DNA from: Acinetobacter sp. WC-141
Lineage (GTDB): Bacteria > Pseudomonadota > Gammaproteobacteria > Pseudomonadales > Moraxellaceae
NCBI RefSeq assembly: GCF_000313935.1
Contig: NZ_AMSS01000043.1
Location: 1-64,000 of the forward strand
Direction of reading: 5' to 3'
Length of the DNA: 64,000 bases
Position numbers and translations under genes: made by a program. Shown one piece after another: positions 49,609 through 58,986 of the stretch. Every line of letters begins with the position of its first letter. Position 1 is the first letter of the stretch. The notes beneath the pieces are model-generated. The model saw only the letters and a program-made list of their open reading frames with translations. It made no database searches and was not told where the DNA came from.

Positions 49609-50039
49609 TACTGCCCTACACTAGAAAAATGAATGCGTGGATTGCCAATATTTTTAGTTAAATGTTGGCAAATTCCGGTAATTTTCCAACTGTCCTGTTG
49701 TTTTGCCAAAGTAAAATAATAACGACCAAATGAATGAAAATAATCATTTTCTGAAAAACGATAAATTTGATAATTGCATTCTAACCATGCCCGATCTTGT
49801 TCAATACGGATGATCGGATTACTTAAGTTATGTTGCAACCGAAGATGCGACAACGCCTGTTGCCGAGAACCTTTATATTCATGACAAGACACGACACATA
49901 AAGGCTCTCCCCTAAACTGGAAATAGTCCACCTCAAGTTGATCGGCCAATAACTCATCAAAAGCGTCCCAATTTTTCTGGTCAAAGACCAATTGAAAACG
50001 TGTGATGACCTCTAAAACACGGTGATAATCTTGATCCAT
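49605..50039 (-). CDS. NTF2/SnoaL-like protein
   Basis: A 144-residue protein that looks like a SnoaL-like/NTF2-fold domain: an N-terminal helix (VLEVITRFQLVFDQKNWDAFDELLADQ), then beta strands ending WKITGICQHLTKNIGN. Such domains include small enzymes and binding proteins; the function here is not evident. I start it at ATG 50039 with AAGG upstream. It is the last gene of a likely three-gene minus-strand cluster with the SDR and the 223-residue unknown protein. It overlaps the YbjQ gene at the stop codons. Confidence 0.75.
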   Translation of the reverse strand: MDQDYHRVLEVITRFQLVFDQKNWDAFDELLADQLEVDYFQFRGEPLCVVSCHEYKGSRQQALSHLRLQHNLSNPIIRIEQDRAWLECNYQIYRFSENDYFHSFGRYYFTLAKQQDSWKITGICQHLTKNIGNPRIHFSSVGQY

Positions 50040-50092
50040 GGTGAACCTTCTATGCAGGTTTTTCACCAATTTAGCACGGCGAAATCTCTTTT

Positions 50093-50899
50093 TTATTTTA
50101 CTTTTGTTTTCCGAATCATTTTATAGAGAAGTTTTGGGGACATCCGAGAAACCATTACTCCAAGTTTTTCTTTAGTACCACCTATTACTATATATTCTTG
50201 ACCATGCATTAAAGCTTTAACCGACTTTTCTGCAAAAGTATCTGCCTCTAAACCATTTTCAATTGCTTCGTCTTGATGGCCTTGAGGCTGCCCCGCACCA
50301 TTTAGTGCATTAAAAGAAACGTTCGTTTTTACAAAACCAGGGAAAATAACGGAAACTTCAACGCCCTGATCAGCGACCTCAGCACGTAAACTATTAGCCC
50401 ACATATGAATTGCCGCTTTAGCAGCCGAATAACTTGCACGGTACTGTGTTCCTAATAAACCAGCCACACTCGACACAAACACAACTCGGCCAGACTTTTG
50501 TTTTAGCATGGTGGGTAATACGGTTTTGGTTAAAGCCACTTGCGAGAAATAATCAACTTCCATAATGGCCCGTTCGGTTGCCATGGTCGTGTCTTCGATT
50601 AATGCACGTTGGCTCAAACCTGCATTATTAATGAGCCAGTCTATTCGCCCTTTCGCTTTTAAAATCTGCTCATAAGCCTCTTGAACTTGTTTTTCATTGG
50701 TGATATCTGTAACCACAGACAAATGTTGCTCTGGATTTAATAAACCAACTCGAACTGCTTCTAATTCTTCAAAACGACGGGAGGTCAAAATCACTTCTGC
50801 CCCTTGCAAGGCTAATTCCCCTGCCAAGGCCTTACCTAAACCAGAAGATGCACCCGTAATCCATACCACCTTATTTTTTAAAGTATCAAGTTTGGCCAT
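50093..50899 (-). CDS. Short-chain dehydrogenase/reductase (SDR)
   Basis: A classical SDR of 268 residues: the cofactor motif TGASSGLGKALA at about 15-26, NNAG at about 90, active-site Ser in VSSVAGLLG, and Tyr-x3-Lys in YSAAKAA. The ASRR-type residues after strand 2 (LTSRRFEEL) suggest NADP(H). The substrate is unknown; similar Acinetobacter proteins are labelled as acyl or ketone reductases. It sits between an NTF2-like gene and a protein of unknown function on the same strand. Confidence 0.9.
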   Translation of the reverse strand: MAKLDTLKNKVVWITGASSGLGKALAGELALQGAEVILTSRRFEELEAVRVGLLNPEQHLSVVTDITNEKQVQEAYEQILKAKGRIDWLINNAGLSQRALIEDTTMATERAIMEVDYFSQVALTKTVLPTMLKQKSGRVVFVSSVAGLLGTQYRASYSAAKAAIHMWANSLRAEVADQGVEVSVIFPGFVKTNVSFNALNGAGQPQGHQDEAIENGLEADTFAEKSVKALMHGQEYIVIGGTKEKLGVMVSRMSPKLLYKMIRKTKVK

Positions 50900-50926
50900 G
50901 CTTTATGTTCCTATTATCTTTTTAAA

Positions 50927-51598
50927 TTATGCTGCTTGATGCATGAAGGCCAAAAAGTGGTTGATATAATGAGTTGCTGTGGTCTGATCGACCTGAGTAC
51001 CTAACTTTTCTAAACGTTTATAGCCTAAATGCGTCGTCATGTTGATCACCCCATTCAGGGTTTTATCGACAACTAAATTAAATTTTAAACGCTTTTTAGG
51101 TTCACGTACTAGGCTTGTTACGCCTAAATCTACAATTTGAATGAGGGTCTCAAAAGCAGCTGCAACACTCTGCATATTCCCATCACGAATTTGCTGAGTC
51201 AGAGTTTCAGCTTGTTGCACGAGTTGAAGCGTAACCGGATAGGTAATATAAACTTGCTGCCCCTGTTCTTTCATTAGAGATGTCATGTAGTCAACTAAAG
51301 GTAAAAGACGTTCATTTCCAAAGAATGAAACCGACCAAGGCATGTATTTTCGAAAAGTTTCCAAAACCTGCTGAACCACTTTTTCAGACTCAGCTTGCTG
51401 TTTTGGGGACATGGTTGTATTCCCTGACTGTAAAAGTACAGAAAAAACCTGCTCAATAATTTCACAAGAAAGGTCAGACAATACATCCCCTAAGGGTTTT
51501 GCCTGACTTTGGCTTACCCCATCATGCAGTTTCTGCCGAATGGTCTCGAATTGGGTATAAGTTGAATCGGAAATTTTCAAAAAAACTTCATAACTCAT
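50927..51598 (-). CDS. Hypothetical protein, all-helical, unknown function
   Basis: A 223-residue cytoplasmic protein I do not recognise. It is predicted to be mostly alpha-helical, with no signal peptide, membrane segment or known catalytic motif. The start MSYEVFLKISDSTYTQF at 51598 has AAGGA eight bases upstream; an ATG at 51607 in frame is too close to that site. It lies 27 bases upstream of the SDR gene, so the two are probably co-transcribed. It is divergent from valS. Confidence 0.7.
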   Translation of the reverse strand: MSYEVFLKISDSTYTQFETIRQKLHDGVSQSQAKPLGDVLSDLSCEIIEQVFSVLLQSGNTTMSPKQQAESEKVVQQVLETFRKYMPWSVSFFGNERLLPLVDYMTSLMKEQGQQVYITYPVTLQLVQQAETLTQQIRDGNMQSVAAAFETLIQIVDLGVTSLVREPKKRLKFNLVVDKTLNGVINMTTHLGYKRLEKLGTQVDQTTATHYINHFLAFMHQAA

Positions 51599-51794
51599 GA
51601 GCAACATCCTTTTTCAATTCTTTTGTAATTTTTGTGCCGTGTGTCTACACGATTAAATTGTGATCCATCTTTCATAAATCTACCGTTTTTTGAAAAAAAT
51701 ACAAAACCGTTTATCTGTTTTCAGCACATTAATTTCGAGGCATTTTTTTGCTACAATAGGTGCAATTTTTTATGCATATTCGATCTAAGCTACT

Positions 51795-54692
51795 ATGACT
51801 GACGCTCAAACCGCTCAAAATATTGCGACCACATACGATCCAACCGAGATCGAAAAGAAGTGGTACCAAACGTGGGAAGAACAAGGTTACTTCAAACCTT
51901 CTGGTCACGGTGAATCATTCTGTATCATGATTCCGCCACCAAACGTCACTGGTAGTTTGCACATGGGCCATGGTTTTAACAACGCCATTATGGATGCCCT
52001 CACTCGTTATAACCGTATGATGGGTAAAAACACCTTGTGGCAACCGGGTACTGACCACGCAGGTATTGCAACTCAAATGGTTGTTGAGCGTCAACTTGGC
52101 TTGCAAGGTGTGACTCGTCATGACTTGGGCCGTGATAAGTTCATCGAAAAAGTTTGGGAATGGAAAGAACAATCTGGCGGCACGATTACTAAACAAATTC
52201 GTCGCTTAGGTTCGTCTGTAGACTGGTCACGCGAACGCTTCACGATGGATGAAGGTTTATCGAACGCAGTGAAAGAAGTTTTCGTTCGCTTGCACGAAGA
52301 TGGTTTAATTTACCGCGGTAAGCGCCTTGTAAACTGGGATCCTAAACTTCAAACAGCGCTTTCTGACCTTGAAGTAGAAAGCAAAGAAGAAAAAGGCTCG
52401 CTTTGGCACTTTAAATATTTCTTTGAAGACAAATCAGTTAAAACTCAAGACGGCAAAGACTATTTAGTCGTTGCAACAACTCGTCCTGAAACTTTACTTG
52501 GCGATACTGCGGTTGCTGTTCACCCTGAAGATGAGCGTTATGCACACCTTGTTGGTAAAAACATTGTATTGCCAATTACTGGTCGTTTAATTCCAATCGT
52601 TGCTGACGACTACGTTGAAAAAGACTTCGGTACTGGCTGTGTAAAAATCACGCCTGCTCATGACTTTAACGACTATGACCTAGGTAAACGCAATAGCTTG
52701 CCAATCATTAATATCTTCAACAAAAATGCCGAAGTTTTAGGTGAGTTTGAATATATTGCAAAAGCTGGTGAACAAATTTCTAAAACCATTACTGCACCTG
52801 CGGAATATGCTGGTTTAGAACGTTTCGTAGCACGTAAAAAATTAGTTGCTCAAGCTGAAGCTGAAGGCTGGTTAGATCAAATCCAACCGTATGACTTAAA
52901 AGCTCCACGTGGCGACCGTTCAGGCGTGATCATTGAGCCATTATTAACTGACCAATGGTATGTAAAAATTGCTCCGCTTGCTGAACCTGCAATTGAAGCA
53001 GTTCAAGATGGCCGTATTAAGTTTGTTCCAGAGCAGTACAGCAACATGTACATGGCGTGGATGCGTGACATTCAAGACTGGTGTATTTCACGTCAGCTTT
53101 GGTGGGGTCACCGTATTCCAGCTTGGTACGATGCGAATGGCAACATCTATGTTGGTCGTAACGAAGAAGAAGTTCGTGAGAAAAACAACATCGCTGCTGA
53201 CGTTGAACTTAAACAAGACGAAGACGTTCTTGATACATGGTTCTCATCTGCACTTTGGACTTTCTCAACCTTAGGTTGGACTGGCGATGCGAAGCAAGAT
53301 GAAGTCAATGATTTCTTAAAAACTTTCCATCCAACAGATGTGTTGGTGACTGGTTTTGACATCATTTTCTTCTGGGTTGCCCGTATGATCATGATGACCC
53401 TACACTTCATGAAAAATGAAGATGGCTCATCTCAAGTACCATTTAAGACTGTTTATGTTCACGGCTTAGTACGTGATGGTGAAGGTCAAAAAATGTCTAA
53501 GTCTAAAGGTAACGTACTTGACCCATTAGACTTGATTGACGGTATTGATTTAGAAAGCTTAGTTGCAAAACGTACGACTGGCCTAATGAACCCGAAAGAT
53601 GCAGCGAAGATTGAAAAATCAACGCGCAAAGAGTTCCCAGAAGGTATTAATGCTTATGGTACTGACGCAGTTCGTTTCACGTTCTGTGCGCTTGCAAACA
53701 CTGGTCGTGACATCAAGTTCGACTTAAAACGTGTTGAAGGCTACCGTAACTTCTGTAACAAAATCTGGAACGCGACTCGTTTCGTTCTGATGAATGTTGA
53801 AGGTCAAACTGTTGGACAAGAAGCACGCCCTGATCTTTGGGAACTTCCAGAACAATGGATTATGAGCCGTCTGCAAAAAGCTGAAGCTGCTGTACACCAA
53901 GCGTTTGCAACTTACCGTTTAGACCTTGCTGCACAAGCGATTTACGACTTTATCTGGAATGAATACTGTGACTGGTACGTTGAGTTAACTAAACCAGTTC
54001 TTAACGATGCAGAAGTTTCAGAAGAGCGTAAAGCTGAAGTACGCCGTGTATTACTTGCAGTCATGGAAGCATCATTACGTTTAGCTCATCCGTTAATGCC
54101 GTATTTGACAGAAGAAATCTGGCAAACTCTTGCACCAATGCTTGGTCAAGGCGGCCCAACGATTATGACTGCTCAATACCCTATTCCTGAGCAAGCAAAA
54201 ATCAATGAACAAGCTGAAGCAGATATGCAATGGCTTCAAGGCTTGATTGGTGCAGTACGTAACATTCGTGGTGAGTTAGGCTTAGGTAATGCGCGCTTGT
54301 TGCCAGTATTACTTCAAAATACATCTGACGCTGAACGTGAACAAATCATTCGTATTGAAGCATTGTTCAAAGCCTTGGCTAAAGTTGAAAGCATTGAGTT
54401 CTTGAATAAAGATCAAGAACCACCTTTATCTTGCTCTAGCGTTGTAAGCCACGCATCGGTATTTGTACCAATGAAAGGCTTAATTGACCCTAAAGCTGAG
54501 CTTGCTCGTTTGCAAAAAGACTTGGATAAAATCCAAAAGCAACACGACCAAATCGCGGGTAAACTTGCAAACGAAGGCTTTGTATCTAAAGCACCAGTAG
54601 CGGTTGTTGAAGGTGAAAAAGCGAAGCTTGCTGAGTTTGCTGCTCAACTAGAGAAAGTTAAAGCAAATATGGAGCAAATTGCTGCGCTTTAA
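51795..54692 (+). CDS. valS: Valyl-tRNA synthetase
   Basis: This class I synthetase (965 residues) charges tRNA-Val and edits misactivated threonine. HIGH appears as HMGH in [16 protein letters not shown] (about 43-58). The editing domain (CP1) includes [19 protein letters not shown]. The KMSKS loop is in [14 protein letters not shown]. The anticodon-binding domain and the C-terminal coiled coil ([22 protein letters not shown], about 905-926) follow. It is a single gene ending in a terminator. Confidence 0.98.
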   Translation: MTDAQTAQNIATTYDPTEIEKKWYQTWEEQGYFKPSGHGESFCIMIPPPNVTGSLHMGHGFNNAIMDALTRYNRMMGKNTLWQPGTDHAGIATQMVVERQLGLQGVTRHDLGRDKFIEKVWEWKEQSGGTITKQIRRLGSSVDWSRERFTMDEGLSNAVKEVFVRLHEDGLIYRGKRLVNWDPKLQTALSDLEVESKEEKGSLWHFKYFFEDKSVKTQDGKDYLVVATTRPETLLGDTAVAVHPEDERYAHLVGKNIVLPITGRLIPIVADDYVEKDFGTGCVKITPAHDFNDYDLGKRNSLPIINIFNKNAEVLGEFEYIAKAGEQISKTITAPAEYAGLERFVARKKLVAQAEAEGWLDQIQPYDLKAPRGDRSGVIIEPLLTDQWYVKIAPLAEPAIEAVQDGRIKFVPEQYSNMYMAWMRDIQDWCISRQLWWGHRIPAWYDANGNIYVGRNEEEVREKNNIAADVELKQDEDVLDTWFSSALWTFSTLGWTGDAKQDEVNDFLKTFHPTDVLVTGFDIIFFWVARMIMMTLHFMKNEDGSSQVPFKTVYVHGLVRDGEGQKMSKSKGNVLDPLDLIDGIDLESLVAKRTTGLMNPKDAAKIEKSTRKEFPEGINAYGTDAVRFTFCALANTGRDIKFDLKRVEGYRNFCNKIWNATRFVLMNVEGQTVGQEARPDLWELPEQWIMSRLQKAEAAVHQAFATYRLDLAAQAIYDFIWNEYCDWYVELTKPVLNDAEVSEERKAEVRRVLLAVMEASLRLAHPLMPYLTEEIWQTLAPMLGQGGPTIMTAQYPIPEQAKINEQAEADMQWLQGLIGAVRNIRGELGLGNARLLPVLLQNTSDAEREQIIRIEALFKALAKVESIEFLNKDQEPPLSCSSVVSHASVFVPMKGLIDPKAELARLQKDLDKIQKQHDQIAGKLANEGFVSKAPVAVVEGEKAKLAEFAAQLEKVKANMEQIAAL

Positions 54693-54712
54693 TACAGTAG
54701 TTTGATTCAAAA

Positions 54713-54735
54713 AATCCCCTCTTAGTGAGGGGATT
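54713..54735 (+). terminator. Terminator of valS
   Basis: AATCCCCTC and GAGGGGATT form a nine-base-pair stem around TTAGT, followed by CTTGTT; 21 bases after the stop codon. Confidence 0.8.
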
Positions 54736-54879
54736 CTTGTTGGAAATAATTACAACTCAGTTCAGAAAGACATATATTTTCAAGCTTTGATATAAACCTA
54801 TTAGATAACCAAGTCAAATATTGATCAAAAATATAAATTCAATAAAATCTTAACCTATTAATTTAATGTCTTAAAAATA

Positions 54880-55482
54880 TCAATCAATTTTATACACACT
54901 AAATAATAGTTTTCCATTTGCAGAGATTGCCCAATATAAGTGATCATTTTTCTGACTTTCTTCTAAAATAATGAATTTATTTTGTTGGCAAACTTGTTCA
55001 ACTAAACCAATATTTTTTTCTGAACCATACACATTAAAAGAATCATGTCTTTCAAAATCATCATGATCCCTTAGCAATTCAGGTGGTTGAACATAATGAA
55101 TGTTGGAGTTAAATGTTTTCCAACGTTTTTTTATAGTTGGCTTAATACATTCAACTGTTGAATAAGTAATTTTCTTCTGGCCTTGCAACTGCTTTTTAGA
55201 TAAAAAATTTACTTTAGTTTTATTATCTAAGGGATAGACTACAATCCAATAACCATCGTCAGATGAATCTAGCCTTTGATAAAAAAATATTGATTTTGTC
55301 AGATTAGGAAAGATTTTATGATCATATAAAATACTATTTTTCAATCTTTTCTTATTTAGACTCTCTTCAAAAAAATTATCCGCCATACATACTAAAAAAA
55401 TTATTACAATTAAAAAACTTACAATTGAAATAAAGACATAAATTACTAACATTAAAATTATACTTAAAAAATTTTTTAGCAT
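54880..55482 (-). CDS. Hypothetical membrane-anchored protein, AT-rich orphan
   Basis: A 200-residue protein with a long hydrophobic N-terminus (about 5-33, one or two membrane helices) followed by a soluble, Lys/Asn/Asp-rich domain of about 165 residues without recognisable motifs. The gene and both flanks are clearly more A+T rich than valS or the J-domain gene, and codon choice leans to AAA, AAT and ATA. These features suggest acquired or fast-evolving DNA. No neighbour suggests a function. The reading frame itself looks genuine because of its length in AT-rich sequence and its coherent hydrophobic start. Confidence 0.6.
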   Translation of the reverse strand: MLKNFLSIILMLVIYVFISIVSFLIVIIFLVCMADNFFEESLNKKRLKNSILYDHKIFPNLTKSIFFYQRLDSSDDGYWIVVYPLDNKTKVNFLSKKQLQGQKKITYSTVECIKPTIKKRWKTFNSNIHYVQPPELLRDHDDFERHDSFNVYGSEKNIGLVEQVCQQNKFIILEESQKNDHLYWAISANGKLLFSVYKID

Positions 55483-55665
55483 AAAAACTCAACTTCAAAA
55501 CTAGAAAAGGCCCCCATAGGCCTAATTTCTTACAGCTATATTAAATAGCCCCCAATTTTTTAAAATTCCCCAAATCATCACTACTAATCTCACCGCACCA
55601 TATAAATTCTGAAAGTTAATTATTGGTGTTATTAATTAATAATTTTAGAGAGTTTGCCAAAGAAA

Positions 55666-56688
55666 CTAAAGCTCCCCATGCCCCAACAACATCTCCACCC
55701 CACTCACTTTTTTCATATGCTTTAAACGTTCTTTCTCCCACTTCAGCTGCTGTTTTAACTCAGCACAATCAGCATCTACAGCTTTATAAACATCACTAAT
55801 ATGTAGATTCTCTGCTTTTACATTCTTTGCCAACTGAAAAGAATCCAAAATTTCAGCAATTTGTCTTTCAAGCTGCTGACTTTGTGCATCTAAAGCCAAT
55901 TTATAAAACCGCAATTGCTCAGCAGATAATTCTTTAGTACCTAACCCCTTATTCTGTTCAAGCTGTAACTGGAGTTTGAGTAAATAGAACAAGTCCTGCT
56001 TTTCATAGGCCTGACTTGCTTGTTGAAACAACTCAGTTTTTTCTTCTTTCTTTGTTTCATCTTGCTCACGGTCTGGGTGAATCATCGCGGCAATTTTTAA
56101 ATAAACTGTTTTGAGTGACTGTGCTGCCATTTGCTCGGCTTGTTCACGTTTTTGTTGCTGTCTTTGCTGTTTGGCTTGTTCCCGCGCTTGTTGTTGCTCG
56201 GCTGCATATTGTTCAAAGTCTTCTTCTAACTCTAAACCTTGATCAGCACTTTCTTCATCTTCAAATCTTATTGGCTGAGCTTTTCTATTCTGTTTTACCG
56301 ACTTCCCCGCATGTTGCTGATAAAAGGTATCGATCTGCTTCACCAAGTCCAACTGTTCAGCATGCAACATTTTGGAGCGCTTCAACATTTGTGCAAACTG
56401 AGCGATTTTTTCATCCAATTGTTGTATATCTGCTTTAGAAAACTCATGGCTATGCAACATATTCCAAAGTTGCTCTAACTGTTGAAATAGCACTTCATGT
56501 AAATCGCCATATACAGGCATTAGTTTTTGCCGAATGTGCTGTTGAATTTCAGCTTGCGCATTTTGCCATGTGCTTAGGCTAATTTTTTGCTGTTCTATTT
56601 TATCAATCAGGCGATTCAGTTTTTTCTGCTGTGCAGATGGCTCAGACCTTTGCTGCAAGCTCACTTTGAGATCAAAGGACATACTCAT
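55666..56688 (-). CDS. J-domain protein with coiled-coil flanks
   Basis: A 340-residue cytoplasmic protein. Residues 18-125 are helical and rich in Gln, Leu and Lys (coiled coil). Residues 160-190 are an extremely Gln/Glu/Arg/Ala-rich helix. Residues about 191-245 are a J domain, with the essential HPD at 204-206 (LKIAAMIHPDREQDE) and a following helix (FQQASQAYEKQDLFYLL). The C-terminal 100 residues are again helical. It lacks the Gly/Phe, zinc-finger and CTD parts of DnaJ, so it is a class C co-chaperone that should stimulate a DnaK ATPase. Client unknown. Confidence 0.82.
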   Translation of the reverse strand: MSMSFDLKVSLQQRSEPSAQQKKLNRLIDKIEQQKISLSTWQNAQAEIQQHIRQKLMPVYGDLHEVLFQQLEQLWNMLHSHEFSKADIQQLDEKIAQFAQMLKRSKMLHAEQLDLVKQIDTFYQQHAGKSVKQNRKAQPIRFEDEESADQGLELEEDFEQYAAEQQQAREQAKQQRQQQKREQAEQMAAQSLKTVYLKIAAMIHPDREQDETKKEEKTELFQQASQAYEKQDLFYLLKLQLQLEQNKGLGTKELSAEQLRFYKLALDAQSQQLERQIAEILDSFQLAKNVKAENLHISDVYKAVDADCAELKQQLKWEKERLKHMKKVSGVEMLLGHGEL

Positions 56689-56809
56689 CTACCTGAAAAA
56701 GAAAAAAGTGTAGCAATAATCAGATGAGGAAGGTAGCAAAGCATTCTTTAAATAAGAATCAGCCTATTCATTTTTAGAAAATAGAAGATGACTTAACTAA
56801 AGTTATACC

Positions 56810-57715
56810 TTAAGAAATCCACCAAATTACTAATGGCAAAGTCACGGCGGCACATAAGGTTTGAAAGCTAATCACGGCTGCCATGAGCTGACTATCGCCA
56901 CCCAAAACTTTGGTTAAAATGTATGAAGCGGAAGCAGTCGGTAGCGCAAAGAAAATGACTAAAATCTGTGTTTGCAAATTTGGTAAACCGAACCACATGC
57001 AGACCGCGTAAGCCAAGGCAGGCACTGCTAAAAGTCGTGCAAATGTGTCTGCTGCCAATACCACAATGTCCTTTTTAATTTGCATAAACTGTAAAGCTGC
57101 GCCAACACATAACAAACCTAGTGGCAAACTCGACACTGAAAAAAGCTTAATAAACTGAGTAAAGCCTTCCCAAATCGGGATATGAAGCGCATTAACTGCT
57201 GCCCCGACCACACACGATGCAATTAACGGATTTTTAAGGAGTGCAATCAAAACAGGTTTAATTGCCATGTGTTCTTTAGAAGTTAAAGCAAGCACCGAAA
57301 TAACGTTTACCAGTGGAATGCAAAGCGCCAATAAAATTGCCAGAATTGCCATTCCTTCACTTTTAAAAAGCGAAGTGACTAAAGCCAAACCAATATAAGT
57401 ATTAAAGCGAACCATACTTTGGACGTGCACACCAAAACGTGCAGGCGGTATGTGCCAAAATACTCGAACCATATATAACAAGACGGTGACTGCCAATACC
57501 ACAATCAACATCGCAATAATGGCTGTAGTCAAGCTTTGTAAGTCAATTTTTGCGGTCGATAACGTACTAAAAAGCAAAGCGGGAAATAGAATATAGTAAT
57601 TGAGCTTCTCTGCTCCAGCCCAAAACCCATCGCTAAAAAAACGATATTTTTTAAATAAGTATCCCGATGCAATTAATGCAACTAAGGGAAAAAGAGATAA
57701 AACAATGCTATTCAT
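56810..57715 (-). CDS. AEC-family transporter
   Basis: An inner-membrane protein of 301 residues with about ten helices in two inverted repeats, of the auxin efflux carrier (AEC) family (bacterial YfdV/MdcF-like). Typical segments are FPLVALIASGYLFKKY at the N-terminus and ALPTASASYILTKVLGGD near residue 258. Bacterial members export or import small organic acids such as malonate or malate. It is divergent from a LysR regulator, with operator-like repeats between, so it is most likely controlled by that regulator. Confidence 0.88.
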   Translation of the reverse strand: MNSIVLSLFPLVALIASGYLFKKYRFFSDGFWAGAEKLNYYILFPALLFSTLSTAKIDLQSLTTAIIAMLIVVLAVTVLLYMVRVFWHIPPARFGVHVQSMVRFNTYIGLALVTSLFKSEGMAILAILLALCIPLVNVISVLALTSKEHMAIKPVLIALLKNPLIASCVVGAAVNALHIPIWEGFTQFIKLFSVSSLPLGLLCVGAALQFMQIKKDIVVLAADTFARLLAVPALAYAVCMWFGLPNLQTQILVIFFALPTASASYILTKVLGGDSQLMAAVISFQTLCAAVTLPLVIWWIS

Positions 57716-57766
57716 TTCTTTACTCGAGTTTTGTTAGGGCTTGCTGTTTAGCAACTACCTTGGCTT

Positions 57767-57818
57767 ACTCATATATTAAAGATAATGAAAACTCATGATA
57801 AAATGAGTTTTTACTCAT
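57767..57818. promoter_or_regulatory. LysR-type operator between AEC transporter and lysR gene
   Basis: The hexamer ACTCAT occurs at 57767, 57791 and 57813, and its complement ATGAGT at 57803. This gives two overlapping palindromes sharing the central half-site: AAAACTCAT-6-ATGAGTTTT (57788-57811) and ATGAGT-4-ACTCAT (57803-57818). It is a good candidate for the two-site operator of a LysR regulator, ending 13 bases before the lysR start. Confidence 0.7.
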
Positions 57819-57830
57819 AACAAATACAAC

Positions 57831-58715
57831 ATGACATTTACCCAGCTTGAAATTTTCGCACTCATTGCTGAACTAAAAAGCTTTACTGCTACAGCAGAAA
57901 AGCTGGGAATTTCACAGTCGGCTGTTTCTCATGCGCTTAAATCATTAGAACAACAATGGGGTATTAATCTGATTTCAAGAACCCAAAGTGATATTGAACT
58001 CACCACGACAGGTCAGCAGTTATTGACCCATGTCAAAGAGCTATTGAGTATTTCCGATACCTTAGAAAAAGAAGTGGCTGCGATCCATGGTTTAAACGAA
58101 GGCACATTACGTATTGGCTCTTTTGGGGCGTCATCATCCATTTATCTATTGCCTGAAATTTTAGAGACCTTTCGGCAACGCTACCCTAAAATCGAAATTT
58201 ATATTGATGAAGGTGAAGATAAAGAAGTTGCTCAGTGGTTATTGGAGCGGCGCATAGAGGTTGGTTTTTTGATTATGCCAGATGAGCGATTCGATACATT
58301 CCCTCTAATTGAAGATCGTTTTGTTGCCCTAATTCCGAATAGTTACTCGCTTGCGCAGCAGCTCTATATTGATCCCGCACAACTAGAAAACTGCCCTTTT
58401 ATTATGACAATGGCGGGTAGTCGACATCAGGTCGAATTAATTTTAAAAAACTTTAATGTGAAACCAGACATCAAATTTTATGTGTCACAAATACTGAGTA
58501 TCGTCAGCATGGTCCACAACCAATTAGGAGTGTCCATTGTGTCTGATATGGTCATCACCAAAGAGTTACTCTCACTTTATCCAAATGTAGTCAAACGCCC
58601 TTTTAAACCGAATCTTAAACGCTCCATTGGTCTCGCAGTAAAAAACAAGAAACACATCAGTCCCGCTGTGAAAGCTTTTATAGAAGTTGCTCAAGAGGTT
58701 TGGTCAAATCATTAA
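57831..58715 (+). CDS. LysR-family transcriptional regulator
   Basis: A 294-residue regulator with the N-terminal winged helix-turn-helix (FTQLEIFALIAELKSFTATA, then QSAVSHALKSLEQQWGI, residues 2-45), a linker helix, and a periplasmic-binding-like effector domain from about 88 (LRIGSFGASSSIYLLPEIL). The effector domain resembles those of the CynR/CysB-like group. It is divergent from the AEC transporter gene, its probable target, with clear repeats between. The effector is probably the transported acid; that is an inference. Confidence 0.92.
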   Translation: MTFTQLEIFALIAELKSFTATAEKLGISQSAVSHALKSLEQQWGINLISRTQSDIELTTTGQQLLTHVKELLSISDTLEKEVAAIHGLNEGTLRIGSFGASSSIYLLPEILETFRQRYPKIEIYIDEGEDKEVAQWLLERRIEVGFLIMPDERFDTFPLIEDRFVALIPNSYSLAQQLYIDPAQLENCPFIMTMAGSRHQVELILKNFNVKPDIKFYVSQILSIVSMVHNQLGVSIVSDMVITKELLSLYPNVVKRPFKPNLKRSIGLAVKNKKHISPAVKAFIEVAQEVWSNH

Positions 58716-58871
58716 ATGAATATGAGCAATTTTTAAACTTTAATAACGAACTGTTTCAGGTCAATTTATCAGCGCATTAGATGACTTGTAACGTAAAAAG
58801 CGCCATAACTGCCCCATCCTAACCAAATCAACGCACCATTTATCGCCAAAAAACACTTTTCCAATTCAAAT

Positions 58872-58888
58872 TGGTGCACTTATTGCAT
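58872..58888 (+). promoter_or_regulatory. Sigma-54-like promoter upstream of amt
   Basis: GG (58873-58874) and GC (58885-58886) are exactly ten bases apart within TTGGTGCACTTATTGCAT, which matches the TGG and TTGCA parts of the -24/-12 consensus. NtrC-type half-sites (GCACC or GGTGC) occur at 58833, 58873 and 58955. Nitrogen control of an ammonium transporter would make biological sense. The CAC part of the -24 box is not matched. Confidence 0.45.
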
Positions 58889-58986
58889 ATTCACTTTTAT
58901 GCAATTGAGTTTGTTCCGACAAACTTAGGTTTTTAGATTCCTTAAATCTATTTTGGTGCAATTTACAGACCCAGATTTGTTCCAAA

